Assembly (NCBI GenBank): GCA_010909725.1
Contig: JAACMV010000007.1
Location: 1,116,001 to 1,180,000, forward strand
Source: Picochlorum sp. 'celeri'
Lineage: Eukaryota; Chlorophyta; Trebouxiophyceae
Length of the DNA stretch: 64,000 nucleotides
Direction: 5' to 3'
In this document: positions 18,401 to 29,361 of the stretch, in pieces
How the letters are laid out: every line of letters starts with the position of its first letter
Position numbering within the stretch: the first letter of the stretch is position 1
Translations under genes and position numbers: made by a program
Notes under the pieces: model-generated
The model's database searches: none
Told to the model about the DNA's origin: nothing
What the model saw: only the letters and a program-made list of their open reading frames with translations

Positions 18401-20397
18401 TCAACTTCCAGCAACACAGACAGACACTGAATCATTACCCCCAAAGATTTGATAGGTGCTCCATCCCACAATGATGGTCCTCAGGGATCCGATCGTCGCC
18501 GCAATCGCTACAAGCATCGTGAATGTAAAGATGAACCAGAGAAGCTTGCTAAACATTCCTTTGACAGGGAAGACCTTTCTGTAGCATGTGAATGGGAAGT
18601 AGATGGCGAGCGGAAAGTATGTCACAGCACCAACTAGTCCAGCAAATGCGGAGAAAAAGGGCATGACACATGCCAAGAGAGTGATCAAGCCGACATAAAT
18701 TGATCGAATGACAAGGCGATACTGGAATGGAAGGACAAATCCCTCATCATTCAGTGGAACTTCCTCATTTGCAAACCCAGTGTCTGCACTGTACATTCTA
18801 AACATGGACAGTCCTGATTGTCGACCCTTATGAGATTTATCTTCAGCCGAATGCAGTCGCCACATGACACTGGACAACTCTTTCTCTGTCAAGGCCGTTG
18901 AAATTCCAGAGGACAGCCTGGATTCAATTGGGTTCAGTTGATGATGCTCAAACCCAAGCATGTGCGTGTCATAGTGATTTTGTTTCTTGCTTGGTCGAAT
19001 TTCGGCAGTCTTTCGCTTCTCGAATGGCGTGATGGGAAGACCAGCCTGCTCTGATGGCGATGCTGGCTGCGACTCTTCAGTCTCCTCCTCTTCTCCTTCC
19101 TCAATCGTGTCAGGGACGAACGCATCCTTCTTCTTTGCCGCTCTTCGCATGTTATAATACTTAACATGACTTTCCAGTGTATTAAACATGGCCTGTCCGA
19201 ATACCTGATATGCTGTAAACATGTGGAGCAAGATGGCAATCTGTGCCAGCATGATGGCCCAGTTTGGTCCACAGAAGGAATCCAACACAATCTCCGTCAC
19301 TTCATCCCCGAGCGCAGCATATCCCGCCACAGCAACAATAAAGTAGAAGAAGAAGGCTCCAGTAATAGCAATTGCACAGACTTTCTTCATGGTGCGAATA
19401 GCACTGGGGGGCTGTTTCAGCGTATCCTGAATCTCTGGGAGAATCAGACTGAAATTGTACGCAAATCCAATAGCACCCAACGCATTCATGATATTGAATG
19501 CCTTGTTTGCAGAAGTTGACGACCTTCCCCCCACACTACCTTCTCTGTTCCCGGCATGAACAAGAGACAAGATCATGGCAACAAAGGCATAGATGAGACT
19601 TCCCAGTGTCCCAATGACAGACACCCACCACGCTTCCTCTAAATTCCTCACCTGACTCAAGAAGAGCTCAACCCCTCCAAAGACAAGCGTCATTTTCCAT
19701 ATCCCTCCAGTAGAAGGACTGAAACATGATGATGAGCTCAAATCCTTGCCCTCAATCTCACACGCAATCTGCGCGATGGCTACCAGAGAGTTGGCACCCG
19801 TAATAGTATACGCAATTGTCGTCAAAAAGATATTGAGCAGCTGGAACACGGACGCCATAATAGCAGATTTTGAGCCCAAGACATGGCTGACAAGGTGATG
19901 ATACCGACTATGCTCAATGCCATTTACCTCAAACAATGACGCTAATAGAAACGAGGATAATAGAGAAAAGGCATAGAACACAATCACCAGAGTCGGTCCA
20001 GCCACCCACCCAAGCCAACTGACAGAATATGGAAGTGCCAGAACACCAGCTCCAACCACCCCACAAAACACATGCATTGATCCAGTGAATACATTTCCTA
20101 CACACACAAACATATGAGCATGAGTAACAAGCAGTGATTATCTACAGATGCTTGGGTCAGAAACGCGGCGCCTCCAAGTCATCGTGAGAAGAAAGAACTG
20201 TAAAAAGGAAAGCCAACCAAAGTTTCCCCCTGCTGAAGGGACAGTTGCCCTCGGCATGATCATCCATGTCGACATCTCCGACATATCCTAAAATAATATT
20301 AAAATATATTACACGCACCAGTCTTATTGTTCGGTATCCCTTTGGAGTCATTTCGAGTGACAAACTCTCGAGTGCTGCCCTTGGAGGAGGCGTCCAT
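18401..20397 (-). CDS. AAAP-family amino acid transporter, copy 1 of a tandem pair
   Basis: Proton-coupled amino acid/auxin permease family. Exon 1 (20397-20319, MDASSKGSTREFVTRND...) joins exon 2 (20097-18401) over a 221-nt intron (donor GTGCGT, acceptor GTGTAG), giving 591 aa. The junction restores KTGNVFTGSMHVFCGVVGAGVLALPY, matching the TGxVxTxxxH...GSGVL entry of TM1 in plant AAPs and so proving the splice. About ten membrane segments follow. A hydrophilic, acidic and Ser/Pro-rich loop of ~100 residues (EEGEEEETEESQPASPSEQ...) interrupts the membrane domain before the last TMs and is unusually long for the family. Sequence is about 90% identical to the copy at 20977-22984. Substrate unknown. 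Confidence 0.93.
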
Positions 20398-20553
20398 GGT
20401 GGGGTCTAGAGGAACAAACCGTTGCTATTCACCCTTGAATTATACCAAAATAACTTCAAAATGTATTATTATCCAAGAAAATAGCACTGGCAACCCTTTT
20501 CTAGGATTCAAGTCCTTGTCGATACTCATGGAAAGCGCAACATCCTGGATTGC
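20314..20553. repeat. 240-bp near-identical repeat, unit 1 (promoter and exon 1 of copy 1)
   Basis: Aligns to 22901-23140 with about four mismatches over ~235 positions. It covers exon 1 of the transporter and ~155 nt of upstream DNA. Similarity stops abruptly at the intron on one side and fades upstream on the other. Confidence 0.9.
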
Positions 20554-20976
20554 TTTTGGCGTCGACGGACGTCCGAAACAATGGGACGCGGGGATCCCAT
20601 CCATGGCCATGGCCATGACGAAGAGGGCTTCCCCATAGTTGACCTCTTCCCTCAGAGACAGATGCATGTCTTGTTGACTGGAACCTCTGGAGATTGTTGG
20701 TTCAAAATGATACTTACAAGGTCATTCAGGTCGATACATAGTATGGGGTGCGACTCTGCAGAGCCACTCGAATTGTAATCAACTTTATTGTGAATTCAAA
20801 GCAGAAGATTTATTATATTCCTCTTGACTCGATCAAGGCATCTACATCTGGTAGAAGACTTGCTGCAGCTAGTGGTCCAGAGAATATGTATTTATGCAAT
20901 AAAGACAAGCATATCTATCCCTCTACAGGACAACCTTACTGTACAGTTTGGGGTTCTCTGGAAGACAGTAGAAGAA
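20554..20976. other. Intergenic between the tandem transporter copies
   Basis: This 423-nt stretch carries the distal upstream region of copy 1 and the 3' flank of copy 2. A 16-nt perfect palindrome (half-site CATGGCCA) lies at 20602-20617. No supported gene. Confidence 0.4.
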
Positions 20977-22984
20977 TCAACTTCCAGCAACACAGACAGA
21001 CACTGAATCATTACCCCCAAAGATTTGATAGGTGCTCCAGCCCACAATGATAGTTCTCACAGATCCAATCGTCGCTGCCAAGGCCACCAGAAACGTAAAT
21101 GCATAGATGGACCAGAGAAGTTTGCTAAACATGCCAGTGACAGGGAAAACCTTTCTGTAGCACGTGAATGGGAAGTAGATAGCGAGAGGAAAGTAGGTCG
21201 CAGCACCAACCAGTCCGGCAAATGCAGAGAAAAAGGGCATGATGCATCCAAAGAGAGTGATGATGCCGACATAAATTGATCGGATGACAAGGCGATACTG
21301 GAATGGAAGGACAAATCCCTCATCATTCAGTGGAACTTCCTCATTTGCGAATCCAGTGTCTGCACTATACATTCTAAACATGGAAAGTCCTGATTGTCGA
21401 CCCTTATGGGATTTATCTTCAGCCGAATGCAGTCGCCACATAGCACTTGACAACTCTTTCTCTGTCAACGCAGTTGATAAAGTAGATGATAGCCTGGATT
21501 CAATTGGGTTCAGTTGATGATGCTCAAACCCAAGCATATGTATGTCATAGTGATGTTGTTTCTTGCTTGGTCGAATTTCGGCAGTCTTTCGCTTCTCGAA
21601 TGGCGTGATGGGAAGACCAGCCTGCTCTGATGGAGATGTTGGCTGTGATGACTCTTCAGTCTCCTCCTCACCTTCCTCAAGAATTGTGTCAGGGACGAAT
21701 GCATCCTTCTTCTTTGCTGCTCGACGTATTTTATGATACTTGATATGACTTTCAATCGTATTAAACACGGCCTGTCCAAATACCTGGTATGCTGTCAGCA
21801 TGTGCAACATAATGGCAATCTGTGCCAGCAGAATGGCCCAGTTTGGTCCACAGAAGGAATCCAATACAATCTCCGTCACTTGATCCCCCAGTGCAGAATA
21901 CCCAGCTACAGCAATAATGAAATAAAAGAAGAAGGATCCAGTGATAGCTATTGCACAGACTTTCTTCATGGTGCGAATAGCACTGGGGGGCTGTTTCAGC
22001 GTATCCTGAATCTCTGGCAGCAGCAAGCTCAAATTATACGCAAATCCAATGGCACCCAATGCGTTTAAAATATTAAAGGCTTTATTTGCAGAGGTTGACG
22101 ACCTTCCCCCCACACTACCTTCTCTGTTCCCAGCATGAACAAGAGACAAGATCATGGCAATAAATGCATAAATGAGACTTCCAGCTGCTCCTATGACAGA
22201 CACCCACCACGCTTCTTCTAAATTCCTCACCTGACTCAAGAAGAGCTCAGCCCCTCCAAAGACAAGCGTCATTTTCCATATCCCTCCACTAGAAGGACTG
22301 AAACACGATGATGAACTCAAATCCTTGCCCTCAATCTCACACGCAATCTGCGCGATGGCCACCAGAGAGTTGGCACCCGTAATAGTATACGCAATCATTG
22401 TCAAAATCATATTCACTATCTGGAATACGGACGCCACGATGGCAGCCTTTGAGCCCAAAATATGGCTGACAAGATGATGATATCGACCGTGCTCAATGTC
22501 ATTCACTTCAAACAATGATACCAATAGGAACGACGACAGCATAGAGAATGCGTAGAACAAAATCACCAAAATCGGTCCAGCCACCCATCCAAGCCAACTC
22601 ACAGAATATGGAAGTGCCAGAACACCAGCTCCAACCACCCCACAAAACATATGCATTGATCCTGTGAATACATTTCCTACACGAATACCACAGGCAGAAC
22701 ATCATGGGAAGTACATAGATGATCAGTGGTAGCACGAAAACGTAGACCCCGTCCTCCATGATCGGGCAAGGAAAAGATTTTTGCTTCCAAAAACCTCCAG
22801 GTCGAACTGGAACTATAATTCCCCTTCGCCCGGATCATGCCGGCACCTTTTCTACAACACTATACATCCTGCAACATATAACAAATATGTAGCTCTTGAA
22901 CGCACCAGTCTTATTGTTCGGTATCCCTTTGGAGTCATTTCGAGTGACAAACTCTCGAGTGCTGCCCTTGGAGGAGGCGTCCAT
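20977..22984 (-). CDS. AAAP-family amino acid transporter, copy 2 of a tandem pair
   Basis: Exon 1 (22984-22906) is identical in sequence to that of copy 1; a 229-nt intron (22905-22677, donor GTGCGT, acceptor GTGTAG) leads to exon 2 (22676-20977), giving 592 aa. The same TM1 entry (TGNVFTGSMHMFCGVVGAG), membrane topology and long acidic Ser/Pro loop are present. Differences cluster in TM2-TM3 and in the loop (one residue longer, TSPSEQ instead of ASPSEQ). Both copies appear intact. The intron shares nothing with that of copy 1 apart from its ends. The two genes lie head to tail on the minus strand upstream of the 505-aa unknown gene. Likely a recent duplication with partial homogenisation. 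Confidence 0.93.
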
Positions 22985-23140
22985 GGTGGGGTTTAGAGGA
23001 ACAAACCGTTGCTATTCACCCTTGAATTATACCAAAATAACTTCAAAATGTATTATTATCCAAGAAAATAGTACTGGCAACCCTTTTCTACGATACAAGT
23101 CCTTGTCGATACTCATGGAAAGCGCAACATCCTGGATTGC
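22901..23140. repeat. 240-bp near-identical repeat, unit 2 (promoter and exon 1 of copy 2)
   Basis: Partner of 20314-20553, with about four substitutions. It spans exon 1 and the proximal upstream region of copy 2. The copies diverge immediately inside the intron and after position ~23140. Confidence 0.9.
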
Positions 23141-23225
23141 CTTCGTGGCATGTCTCCGACAGTGGGACGCGGGGATGTGTGTCAATCATATGATTATGGC
23201 ATTTCTTACAATGAATGACTCAATG

Positions 23226-24281
23226 CTATCGTTGATACGCTCTCATTTCAATATCATTCTGAGCACTACTGCTGTTGCCCTTTCCTCCCCTGATGGCATT
23301 CCACACACTGCTATGCAACCCTCCAGCATCCATATCTTTTGTGACATGAAGCAAGACTGTCCCACACACAATGGTCACAAACCCAGCCACTTCTGTCACC
23401 ATCTCTGATGCTGTTTGCTTCTCTGGATACATAATGGTGCTTGCGACAATGGTCAGTGTCGTGAACATGACATAATACATGGGCGTGACAATGGCTGTAT
23501 TAAACAGATCCAATGCCTTGTTCAAATAATTCATCTGCGTCACAACCGCAGCAATCACAATCATCAGAAACACATATGTCTGAGGGTATACAAGCTGGTT
23601 GGAGTTGTTCAGAAATGTCATCTTCAGGGCCATGCCCAAGGCTTTGCAGCTGACCACAGAGAGCGACCCAATGATGGAACAAATAGCAACATACACAAGG
23701 ACGTTGGAGGTTTGGATCTCCAGCGGAATTTTCCAAATCAAATGATAGACGGATGCCATAGCTATACACGCGTATAGTATAAACTGCGGCTGCATGGCCT
23801 GGTTCCATATCTCCACCACAGACCCGAGTGCATGTTCTTCTGGGGCGTGTAAAACCACCCCCAGGGTCCCACTGATGCACAGTATGCATCCCAGCACACC
23901 AAACATGTTTAGCTTTTCTTTCAAAAGAATATGAGCGAGAACAGCACTGACTAGAATACTAAGAGCTCCCAACGGAGTGACTATAATAGCAGGGGCGAAT
24001 GCATATGCTGCAAAATTCGCTGCTTCTCCCAGCACCATGCAGAGCAGGCCAATCCACCAGAGAGGCTCGCGCAGATACGAATACCCACCGCTTCCAGCTC
24101 TCAGCTGCCCTGCTTTTGATCCAGCTCGTTTGAGCCCCTTCTTTTTTATAATGAAACTCGCTCCTATGAAAAAAGAAGAACTCGCAGCGAGACCGATTCC
24201 AAATGGAACAGAACTGCTACTACTGCTGCTGCTGGAGATCAATTCCCCGGCTTGGAAATTATTGTTATTATTGTTATTCAT
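23226..24281 (-). CDS. NIPA-type magnesium transporter
   Basis: Membrane Mg2+ transporter of the NIPA/DMT superfamily, usually in endosomal or plasma membranes. The 351-aa protein has about nine hydrophobic segments. Family blocks: GIGLAASSSFFIGASFIIKK, REPLWWIGLLCMVLGEAANF, TPLGALSILVSAVLAHILLKE, and MNYLNKALDLFNTAIVTPMYYV. The N-terminus carries poly-Asn and poly-Ser runs encoded by AAT/AAC and AGC microsatellites near 24220-24281, so its length may vary between strains. No intron. It lies 241 nt upstream of transporter copy 2 on the same strand. Confidence 0.94.
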   Translation of the reverse strand: MNNNNNNNFQAGELISSSSSSSSSVPFGIGLAASSSFFIGASFIIKKKGLKRAGSKAGQLRAGSGGYSYLREPLWWIGLLCMVLGEAANFAAYAFAPAIIVTPLGALSILVSAVLAHILLKEKLNMFGVLGCILCISGTLGVVLHAPEEHALGSVVEIWNQAMQPQFILYACIAMASVYHLIWKIPLEIQTSNVLVYVAICSIIGSLSVVSCKALGMALKMTFLNNSNQLVYPQTYVFLMIVIAAVVTQMNYLNKALDLFNTAIVTPMYYVMFTTLTIVASTIMYPEKQTASEMVTEVAGFVTIVCGTVLLHVTKDMDAGGLHSSVWNAIRGGKGNSSSAQNDIEMRAYQR

Positions 24282-24858
24282 GATTTATACTCTAATATAC
24301 TGTAATACATGCATCATCCAGGTGATCATGGTGGTACCTGTCGACCGTTGAGGCCTCTTTTGTTTTTTTTTTCCTTCTTCTTCTTCTTGTTTGTCGGTTT
24401 CTCTGTGAACGCGATAAGAAGAAGAGGTTATTATTGTGATGGTGGAAGAGTGTTTGTTTAAAAAAGAACTGGTATGGAATCTAGAGATTGCAACCACCTT
24501 TGGCACGAGAGAGAGAGAGAGATCTTACTATGCCTTGAGATCTATTTAAATGTTGTTAAACAAGGAAATGGACCTCAAAGAAGACGTGACCGGTGGAGAT
24601 GAAAGACAGCACCTTAGTCATCAACGGACAGACTAATATATTCTTACAGTCATATTGAATGCCAAGGTATGTATATCGTGCAGTACATTGATTCCCTGTG
24701 AGAGAAAGACATGTCTGACATGTGGTGCCTCGCATGGGCACCTGTGCTGTGTGCCTTCTGAAGGAGTTGATCCCATGTGTGATGCGCTGATTACATTTTA
24801 AATATACGTATAATACATTGTGCAGGATCATTTGGCCAATTTCTATCAGTCGGTGGAA
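24282..24858. other. Divergent intergenic region
   Basis: This 577-nt region lies between NIPA (minus) and the ABCC gene (plus). It holds a pyrimidine-rich tract near 24359-24390 and a GA run near 24507-24522. A possible 3' splice site (TTGTGCAG, 24818-24825) precedes the ABCC start, but I find no upstream exon with an ATG in a compatible phase. Confidence 0.4.
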
Positions 24859-27800
24859 ATGAGTGGCACTGGCGTGACCAAGGACGACGTCCCGTTGCTC
24901 CAATACCGCTTGGACGAGTCTGTGGACGAGTCGTCGTGCATTTCCATTGGAGCGAAATTATATGGGCATGGGAAGGTGAAGAATAAAAGGCCGCATACGT
25001 TTGCTGAGAAATGGTGGTCTCCAGTGTCGTATATTCTGTACTTTTGGTTTTCTGGTGTGTTACGATTGGGATACAAAAGGACGCTGCAATATGAGGATAT
25101 GTTTGATACGCCAGCGGCGTTGAAGACGAAAGAAGTGTATCCTCGCTTTTGTGACACGTTTAATAGCCTCATCGTGGATGCGAGGAAAGGGGGTAAGGAT
25201 GCAGCCAAGGTGAAGGAGGCTGAGGCTGGCAGGTCTGCCAGGTTTGTGTTTCAAACAATCCTGAGGAGGCATTGGAAGAGAATTGGGTATGCCATGCTTC
25301 TTCAGCTGTGTTACTCCGGGGTTCAATTCGTGGGGCCGTTGATGCTGAATCAGATTGTCAAGATTTTGACTGAAGCTGAAAAGTATAGACAGCAGGGGCT
25401 GGAGTTTCCATCAAGTGAGATTACAAAGGCGTATTTGTATGCCATGGGTATGTTTTTGGGACCTGTTGTGGGAACGTTGGGAGCGTCTCAGGCGAACAGA
25501 GTGGCTATTGGAACTCAAGTGATGATTCGAGGGGAGTTGATTGCGTCCATTTACAGAAAGGCCTTGTCTCTGAGTACAAGGTCGCGGCAAGCGACGGAGA
25601 CTGGAAGGATTGTGAATTTCATGTCTGCGGATGTGAATCAGCTTCAGATGTTCTTTTATCCGTTTGCGTCTCAGCTGTTGACGGGGCCTGCCATGCTGAT
25701 TACAGCCTTGGTGTTGTTGTGGTTTCAGATTGAATGGGCAACATTCATTGGACTGGGTATTTTGTTGATTTCTACTCCTGCAACGACGATATTTTTGAAA
25801 AAGATTACTGGGTTTAGAAGAGAGATGCTCAAGCATACTGATCAGCGTGTGAAATTGATGAATCAGTTGCTGGTTGGTATTCGTGTGTTGAAGATGTATG
25901 CATGGGAGTCTGCACAGGAGGCTGCTGTGTTGGAGGTTCGTAAGCGTGAGCTTGGGGCTCTTGGAAAGGCGATTCCATATCGAGTTGGACTGCAGACACT
26001 CTTGTTTGCGGCGCCCTCGTTGGCCATGGTGACATGCTTTGTTGTGTATGGTACAGTCAGACCAGAGCAGTTTACAGCAAGTGCTGTGTTTACATCGATT
26101 GCCTACTTCGCGCTGATGCGATTCCCTTTGATTTTCCTTCCGTTTGCTTTGATTCAGCTTGCCAATGCTATTGTGAGTATGAAGCGATTGTCAATATTCT
26201 ATCTCCAGGAGAATAGAAAAGATGAGGTGGAAGAGCTGGACCATATTGGTATTGAAGTGGAGGATGGAGAGTTTTTCTGGGCAAAGCCACCAGAGAGACT
26301 CAAGATACCAGAGATTGGAAGGAAAAAGAGTGGTAAGAAGGAATCGAAAGGAAAGGCTGATGAGGATGAGAAGAAGAAGAAGGAAGAGGAGGAGTCCCCA
26401 TCAGACCCAGACTCGGGCAAGGTGACTCCATCCAGTACAAGCGACCAAGACAGCCCCAAGCTTGGAAAGGAAAAGGCTATCGATGGAGGTGAGGAAGGCG
26501 AATCTGACGATTCTAGGATTGCTTGGTTGCTCAAGAATGTCAATTTGACTGTGAATGATGGAGAGCTTGTCTGCGTTGTTGGCAAAGTTGGAAGCGGCAA
26601 GTCTAGTTTAGTACAAGCCATTGTTGGTGAGATGGAAAGGAAATCTGGAAAAGTTTCCGTCGGTGGTCGCATTGCATATGCTGCTCAGCAACCATGGATT
26701 GTGAATGCTAGTCTCAAAGAGAATGTTACATTTGGTCAAGAGTTTGATGAAAAAAGATGGCAGGACACTGTTGATGCATGCTGTTTGAAACAAGATTTGG
26801 AAACATTACCAGGAGGAGAAGAAACAGAGATTGGAGAAAAAGGAATCAACTTGTCTGGGGGCCAAAAGCAACGCGTGTCACTGGCAAGAGCAATGTATCA
26901 GGATGCAGATGTGTACATTCTTGATGACCCACTGTCAGCTGTAGATGTCCACGTTGGCCGTCATATCTTTGATAAATTCATAAATGGAGCGATTCAACAC
27001 AAAGCTAGGTTGTTGGTGACGAATCAACTGACGTTTTTACCGCAGGCAGACAAGATTGTGATGATTGAAAATGGTGCAATTGTGGCCCAGGGGACTTTTG
27101 AAGAGTGCCAGGAATGCGCAAGCTTTGTAAGACTCTTGTCCGAGCATAATGCAAAGGCAGGTGAGGAAGAAGATGCTGAAAAGGGTGATCAGAAAAAGCC
27201 AAAAGCGCCTAAAGCTGTGAGGCGAGATGTGACATCCAAGCTCATTCAGGATGCCATGTCAACAAACCCTGCAACAGGAAACAAATTAGCCTCCATGCCA
27301 AGTAAGATCGATAGAACCGAGACATTTGTGAGGATTCCTGAAGAAAAGGACGAATCAAAATCCCAGGGTAAAGGAGGAATGGAAAGAATGGATACATTGA
27401 AAATGCAAGATGAATCAACCAAAGACAAGGGAAAGCTGATGATAAAAGAGGACCAAGAGGTTGGGCAAGTTACCGGAAAAGTATACAAGAATTACATCAT
27501 AGCATATGGGGTCCTGTCATTCTTTGGCCTCATCTTTTTCTGGAGTGCAGAGCAATCTGTCAGGATTCTGACCAATTGGTACTTGTCTCAGTGGACACAA
27601 GCTGAGTTGGAATCTCAAATAAACCCAGAGTCGGACTTCAATCGCTATTCCTATGTCGGTGGATATTTAGGTTTTGCATTTGGATTTGTGGCTTTGACAT
27701 CTATTCGATCCTTTATGAATCTGATGTCTGCATTGCATGCATCCAAAGTGATCCATTTCAAGACACTTGGTAGCCTTGTCCGTGCACCAGTCTTGTTCTT

Positions 27801-29334
27801 TGATACTACGCCCGTAGGCAGAGTCCTGAATAGATTTTCAAAGGACACAGACGAAGTAGACTTTTTACTGTCCATGTCAATGTCAGAATTTGGAAATTGC
27901 ATCATGCAGCTTTTGTCCACTCTTATATTCTTGGCTGTTATTCAGCCAATTTTGCTGGCAGGTATTGTTCCTCTGATGGGCATCTACTATGTGCTGCAAA
28001 AGTATTATCGAAGATCATATATTGAGATGCAAAGACTGGATGCTGTGTCGAGATCACCGATTTACGCCCATTTCTCAGAGTCCTTGGCAGGTGTAGAAAC
28101 TATCCGTGCATACCGGTTGGAGACCACCTTTGCCCTCTCTTCTGACACCAAAGTTGATGCAAACCATAGAGCATATTTCACCTTGAAGATGGCAAATGAA
28201 TGGCTTGCCCAGCGCTTGGATATTATTGGTGCAACAATAGTGTTCCTCACAGCAGTGTTGGCCATTGACAGGCGGGACATTGTCTCAGTGTCTTTAGCAG
28301 CATTAACTTTGTCGGAAGCTCTGGATGTGACATTGTTCTTAAAAGCAGCTGTGACATCAGGTGCAATGTTTGAAACCAGATTCAATTCGGTCGAGAGGCT
28401 GACGAATTATTGGAACCTGGCCCAAGAGAAGCCAGCAGAGATTGAAGACAACAAGCCTGACGATGATTGGCCAACGCATGGTGAAATTGAGTACGAGGAT
28501 GTGTGGATGCGGTATCGACCAGAACTTGAACCTGTATTGAAAGGAGTTTCGTTCGTGGTTCATGCTGGAGACAAAGTGGGTATTGTCGGAAGGACTGGCA
28601 GTGGAAAGAGTTCTTTGATCGTCACTCTTTTCAGACTTGTAGAACCATACGCTGGGCGCATCTTGCTGGATGGTATCAACATTTTGGATATTGGACTGAA
28701 CGACGTGAGGGGTAGAATAGCAGCCATCCCTCAAGACCCTGTGCTCTTTAGTGGAACAGTGCGAACCAATTTAGATCCCTATGACAGGCATTCGGATGCA
28801 GAAATATGGGAGGCTCTCTCCCATGTAAGTTTGAAGGATGTCGTCTCAGGACTTGAATCTGGCCTTTCATCCAACGTGGCAGAGGGTGGTGAGAATTTCT
28901 CAGTTGGACAACGCCAGTTGCTCTGTGTAGCCAGAGCGCTTTTGAGACAACCAAGGGTGCTTGTTGCAGATGAAGCAACAGCATCCGTTGATTCAGAGAC
29001 TGACTCTTTGATTCAAAAGACAATCAGAAGGGAATTCAAGCATTGCACTGTTGTCACCATTGCACATAGAATCAACACAATTCTCGACTCGACAAAAGTG
29101 CTTGTCATGGATGACGGAAATGTTGCAGAATATGACACGGTCCCAGCATTGATGGGAAGATCTAATTCATCCTTCCGTGCCATGGTCATTGAGTCTGAGT
29201 CGACCACCCCAGGCCCAAGCAGAGCATCTTCGTCCCAAAATTTGACATCGATGGACGACGAGGATTCAAAGAGATATCCAAAGGGAGTGAACACATTTGT
29301 CAAGAGAATGAAGGGCTATGGAGCGTCTGAATAA
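24859..29334 (+). CDS. ABC transporter, ABCC (MRP) subfamily
   Basis: ATP-driven exporter of organic anions and conjugates, usually vacuolar or plasma-membrane. The full transporter (~1490 aa from ATG 24859) has the order TMD1-NBD1-TMD2-NBD2 and lacks the extra N-terminal TMD0. NBD1 shows Walker A GKVGSGKSS, signature LSGGQKQRVSLARA and Walker B VYILDDPLSAVD. NBD2 shows GRTGSGKSS, FSVGQRQLLCVARAL and VLVADEATASVD. The Asp in place of the catalytic Glu in NBD1, with Glu kept in NBD2, is typical of ABCC asymmetry. A Lys/Glu/Ser-rich insertion of ~80 residues lies between TMD1 and NBD1, and another charged linker follows NBD1. No intron. Convergent with ORC5, 27 nt between stops. Confidence 0.96.
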   Translation: MSGTGVTKDDVPLLQYRLDESVDESSCISIGAKLYGHGKVKNKRPHTFAEKWWSPVSYILYFWFSGVLRLGYKRTLQYEDMFDTPAALKTKEVYPRFCDTFNSLIVDARKGGKDAAKVKEAEAGRSARFVFQTILRRHWKRIGYAMLLQLCYSGVQFVGPLMLNQIVKILTEAEKYRQQGLEFPSSEITKAYLYAMGMFLGPVVGTLGASQANRVAIGTQVMIRGELIASIYRKALSLSTRSRQATETGRIVNFMSADVNQLQMFFYPFASQLLTGPAMLITALVLLWFQIEWATFIGLGILLISTPATTIFLKKITGFRREMLKHTDQRVKLMNQLLVGIRVLKMYAWESAQEAAVLEVRKRELGALGKAIPYRVGLQTLLFAAPSLAMVTCFVVYGTVRPEQFTASAVFTSIAYFALMRFPLIFLPFALIQLANAIVSMKRLSIFYLQENRKDEVEELDHIGIEVEDGEFFWAKPPERLKIPEIGRKKSGKKESKGKADEDEKKKKEEEESPSDPDSGKVTPSSTSDQDSPKLGKEKAIDGGEEGESDDSRIAWLLKNVNLTVNDGELVCVVGKVGSGKSSLVQAIVGEMERKSGKVSVGGRIAYAAQQPWIVNASLKENVTFGQEFDEKRWQDTVDACCLKQDLETLPGGEETEIGEKGINLSGGQKQRVSLARAMYQDADVYILDDPLSAVDVHVGRHIFDKFINGAIQHKARLLVTNQLTFLPQADKIVMIENGAIVAQGTFEECQECASFVRLLSEHNAKAGEEEDAEKGDQKKPKAPKAVRRDVTSKLIQDAMSTNPATGNKLASMPSKIDRTETFVRIPEEKDESKSQGKGGMERMDTLKMQDESTKDKGKLMIKEDQEVGQVTGKVYKNYIIAYGVLSFFGLIFFWSAEQSVRILTNWYLSQWTQAELESQINPESDFNRYSYVGGYLGFAFGFVALTSIRSFMNLMSALHASKVIHFKTLGSLVRAPVLFFDTTPVGRVLNRFSKDTDEVDFLLSMSMSEFGNCIMQLLSTLIFLAVIQPILLAGIVPLMGIYYVLQKYYRRSYIEMQRLDAVSRSPIYAHFSESLAGVETIRAYRLETTFALSSDTKVDANHRAYFTLKMANEWLAQRLDIIGATIVFLTAVLAIDRRDIVSVSLAALTLSEALDVTLFLKAAVTSGAMFETRFNSVERLTNYWNLAQEKPAEIEDNKPDDDWPTHGEIEYEDVWMRYRPELEPVLKGVSFVVHAGDKVGIVGRTGSGKSSLIVTLFRLVEPYAGRILLDGINILDIGLNDVRGRIAAIPQDPVLFSGTVRTNLDPYDRHSDAEIWEALSHVSLKDVVSGLESGLSSNVAEGGENFSVGQRQLLCVARALLRQPRVLVADEATASVDSETDSLIQKTIRREFKHCTVVTIAHRINTILDSTKVLVMDDGNVAEYDTVPALMGRSNSSFRAMVIESESTTPGPSRASSSQNLTSMDDEDSKRYPKGVNTFVKRMKGYGASE

Positions 29335-29361
29335 TACTACTAGTGCGCATAACTTTTTTTT

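Noticed and set aside
20098..20318. Possible alternative exon inside the copy 1 intron (frame with GYVGDVDMDD...)
   Set aside because: An acceptor-like TTTTAG exists, but the frame runs into a stop and skipping it gives the conserved TM1 entry.
22677..22905. Hydrophobic frame in the copy 2 intron (FVLPLIIYVLPMMFC)
   Set aside because: It would break the conserved TGNVFTGSMH junction and is out of frame with exon 2.
24660..24825. Upstream exon for the ABCC gene using GTATGT near 24665 and the GTGCAG acceptor
   Set aside because: The phase does not fit: joining either introduces a stop or lacks an ATG. I used ATG 24859.
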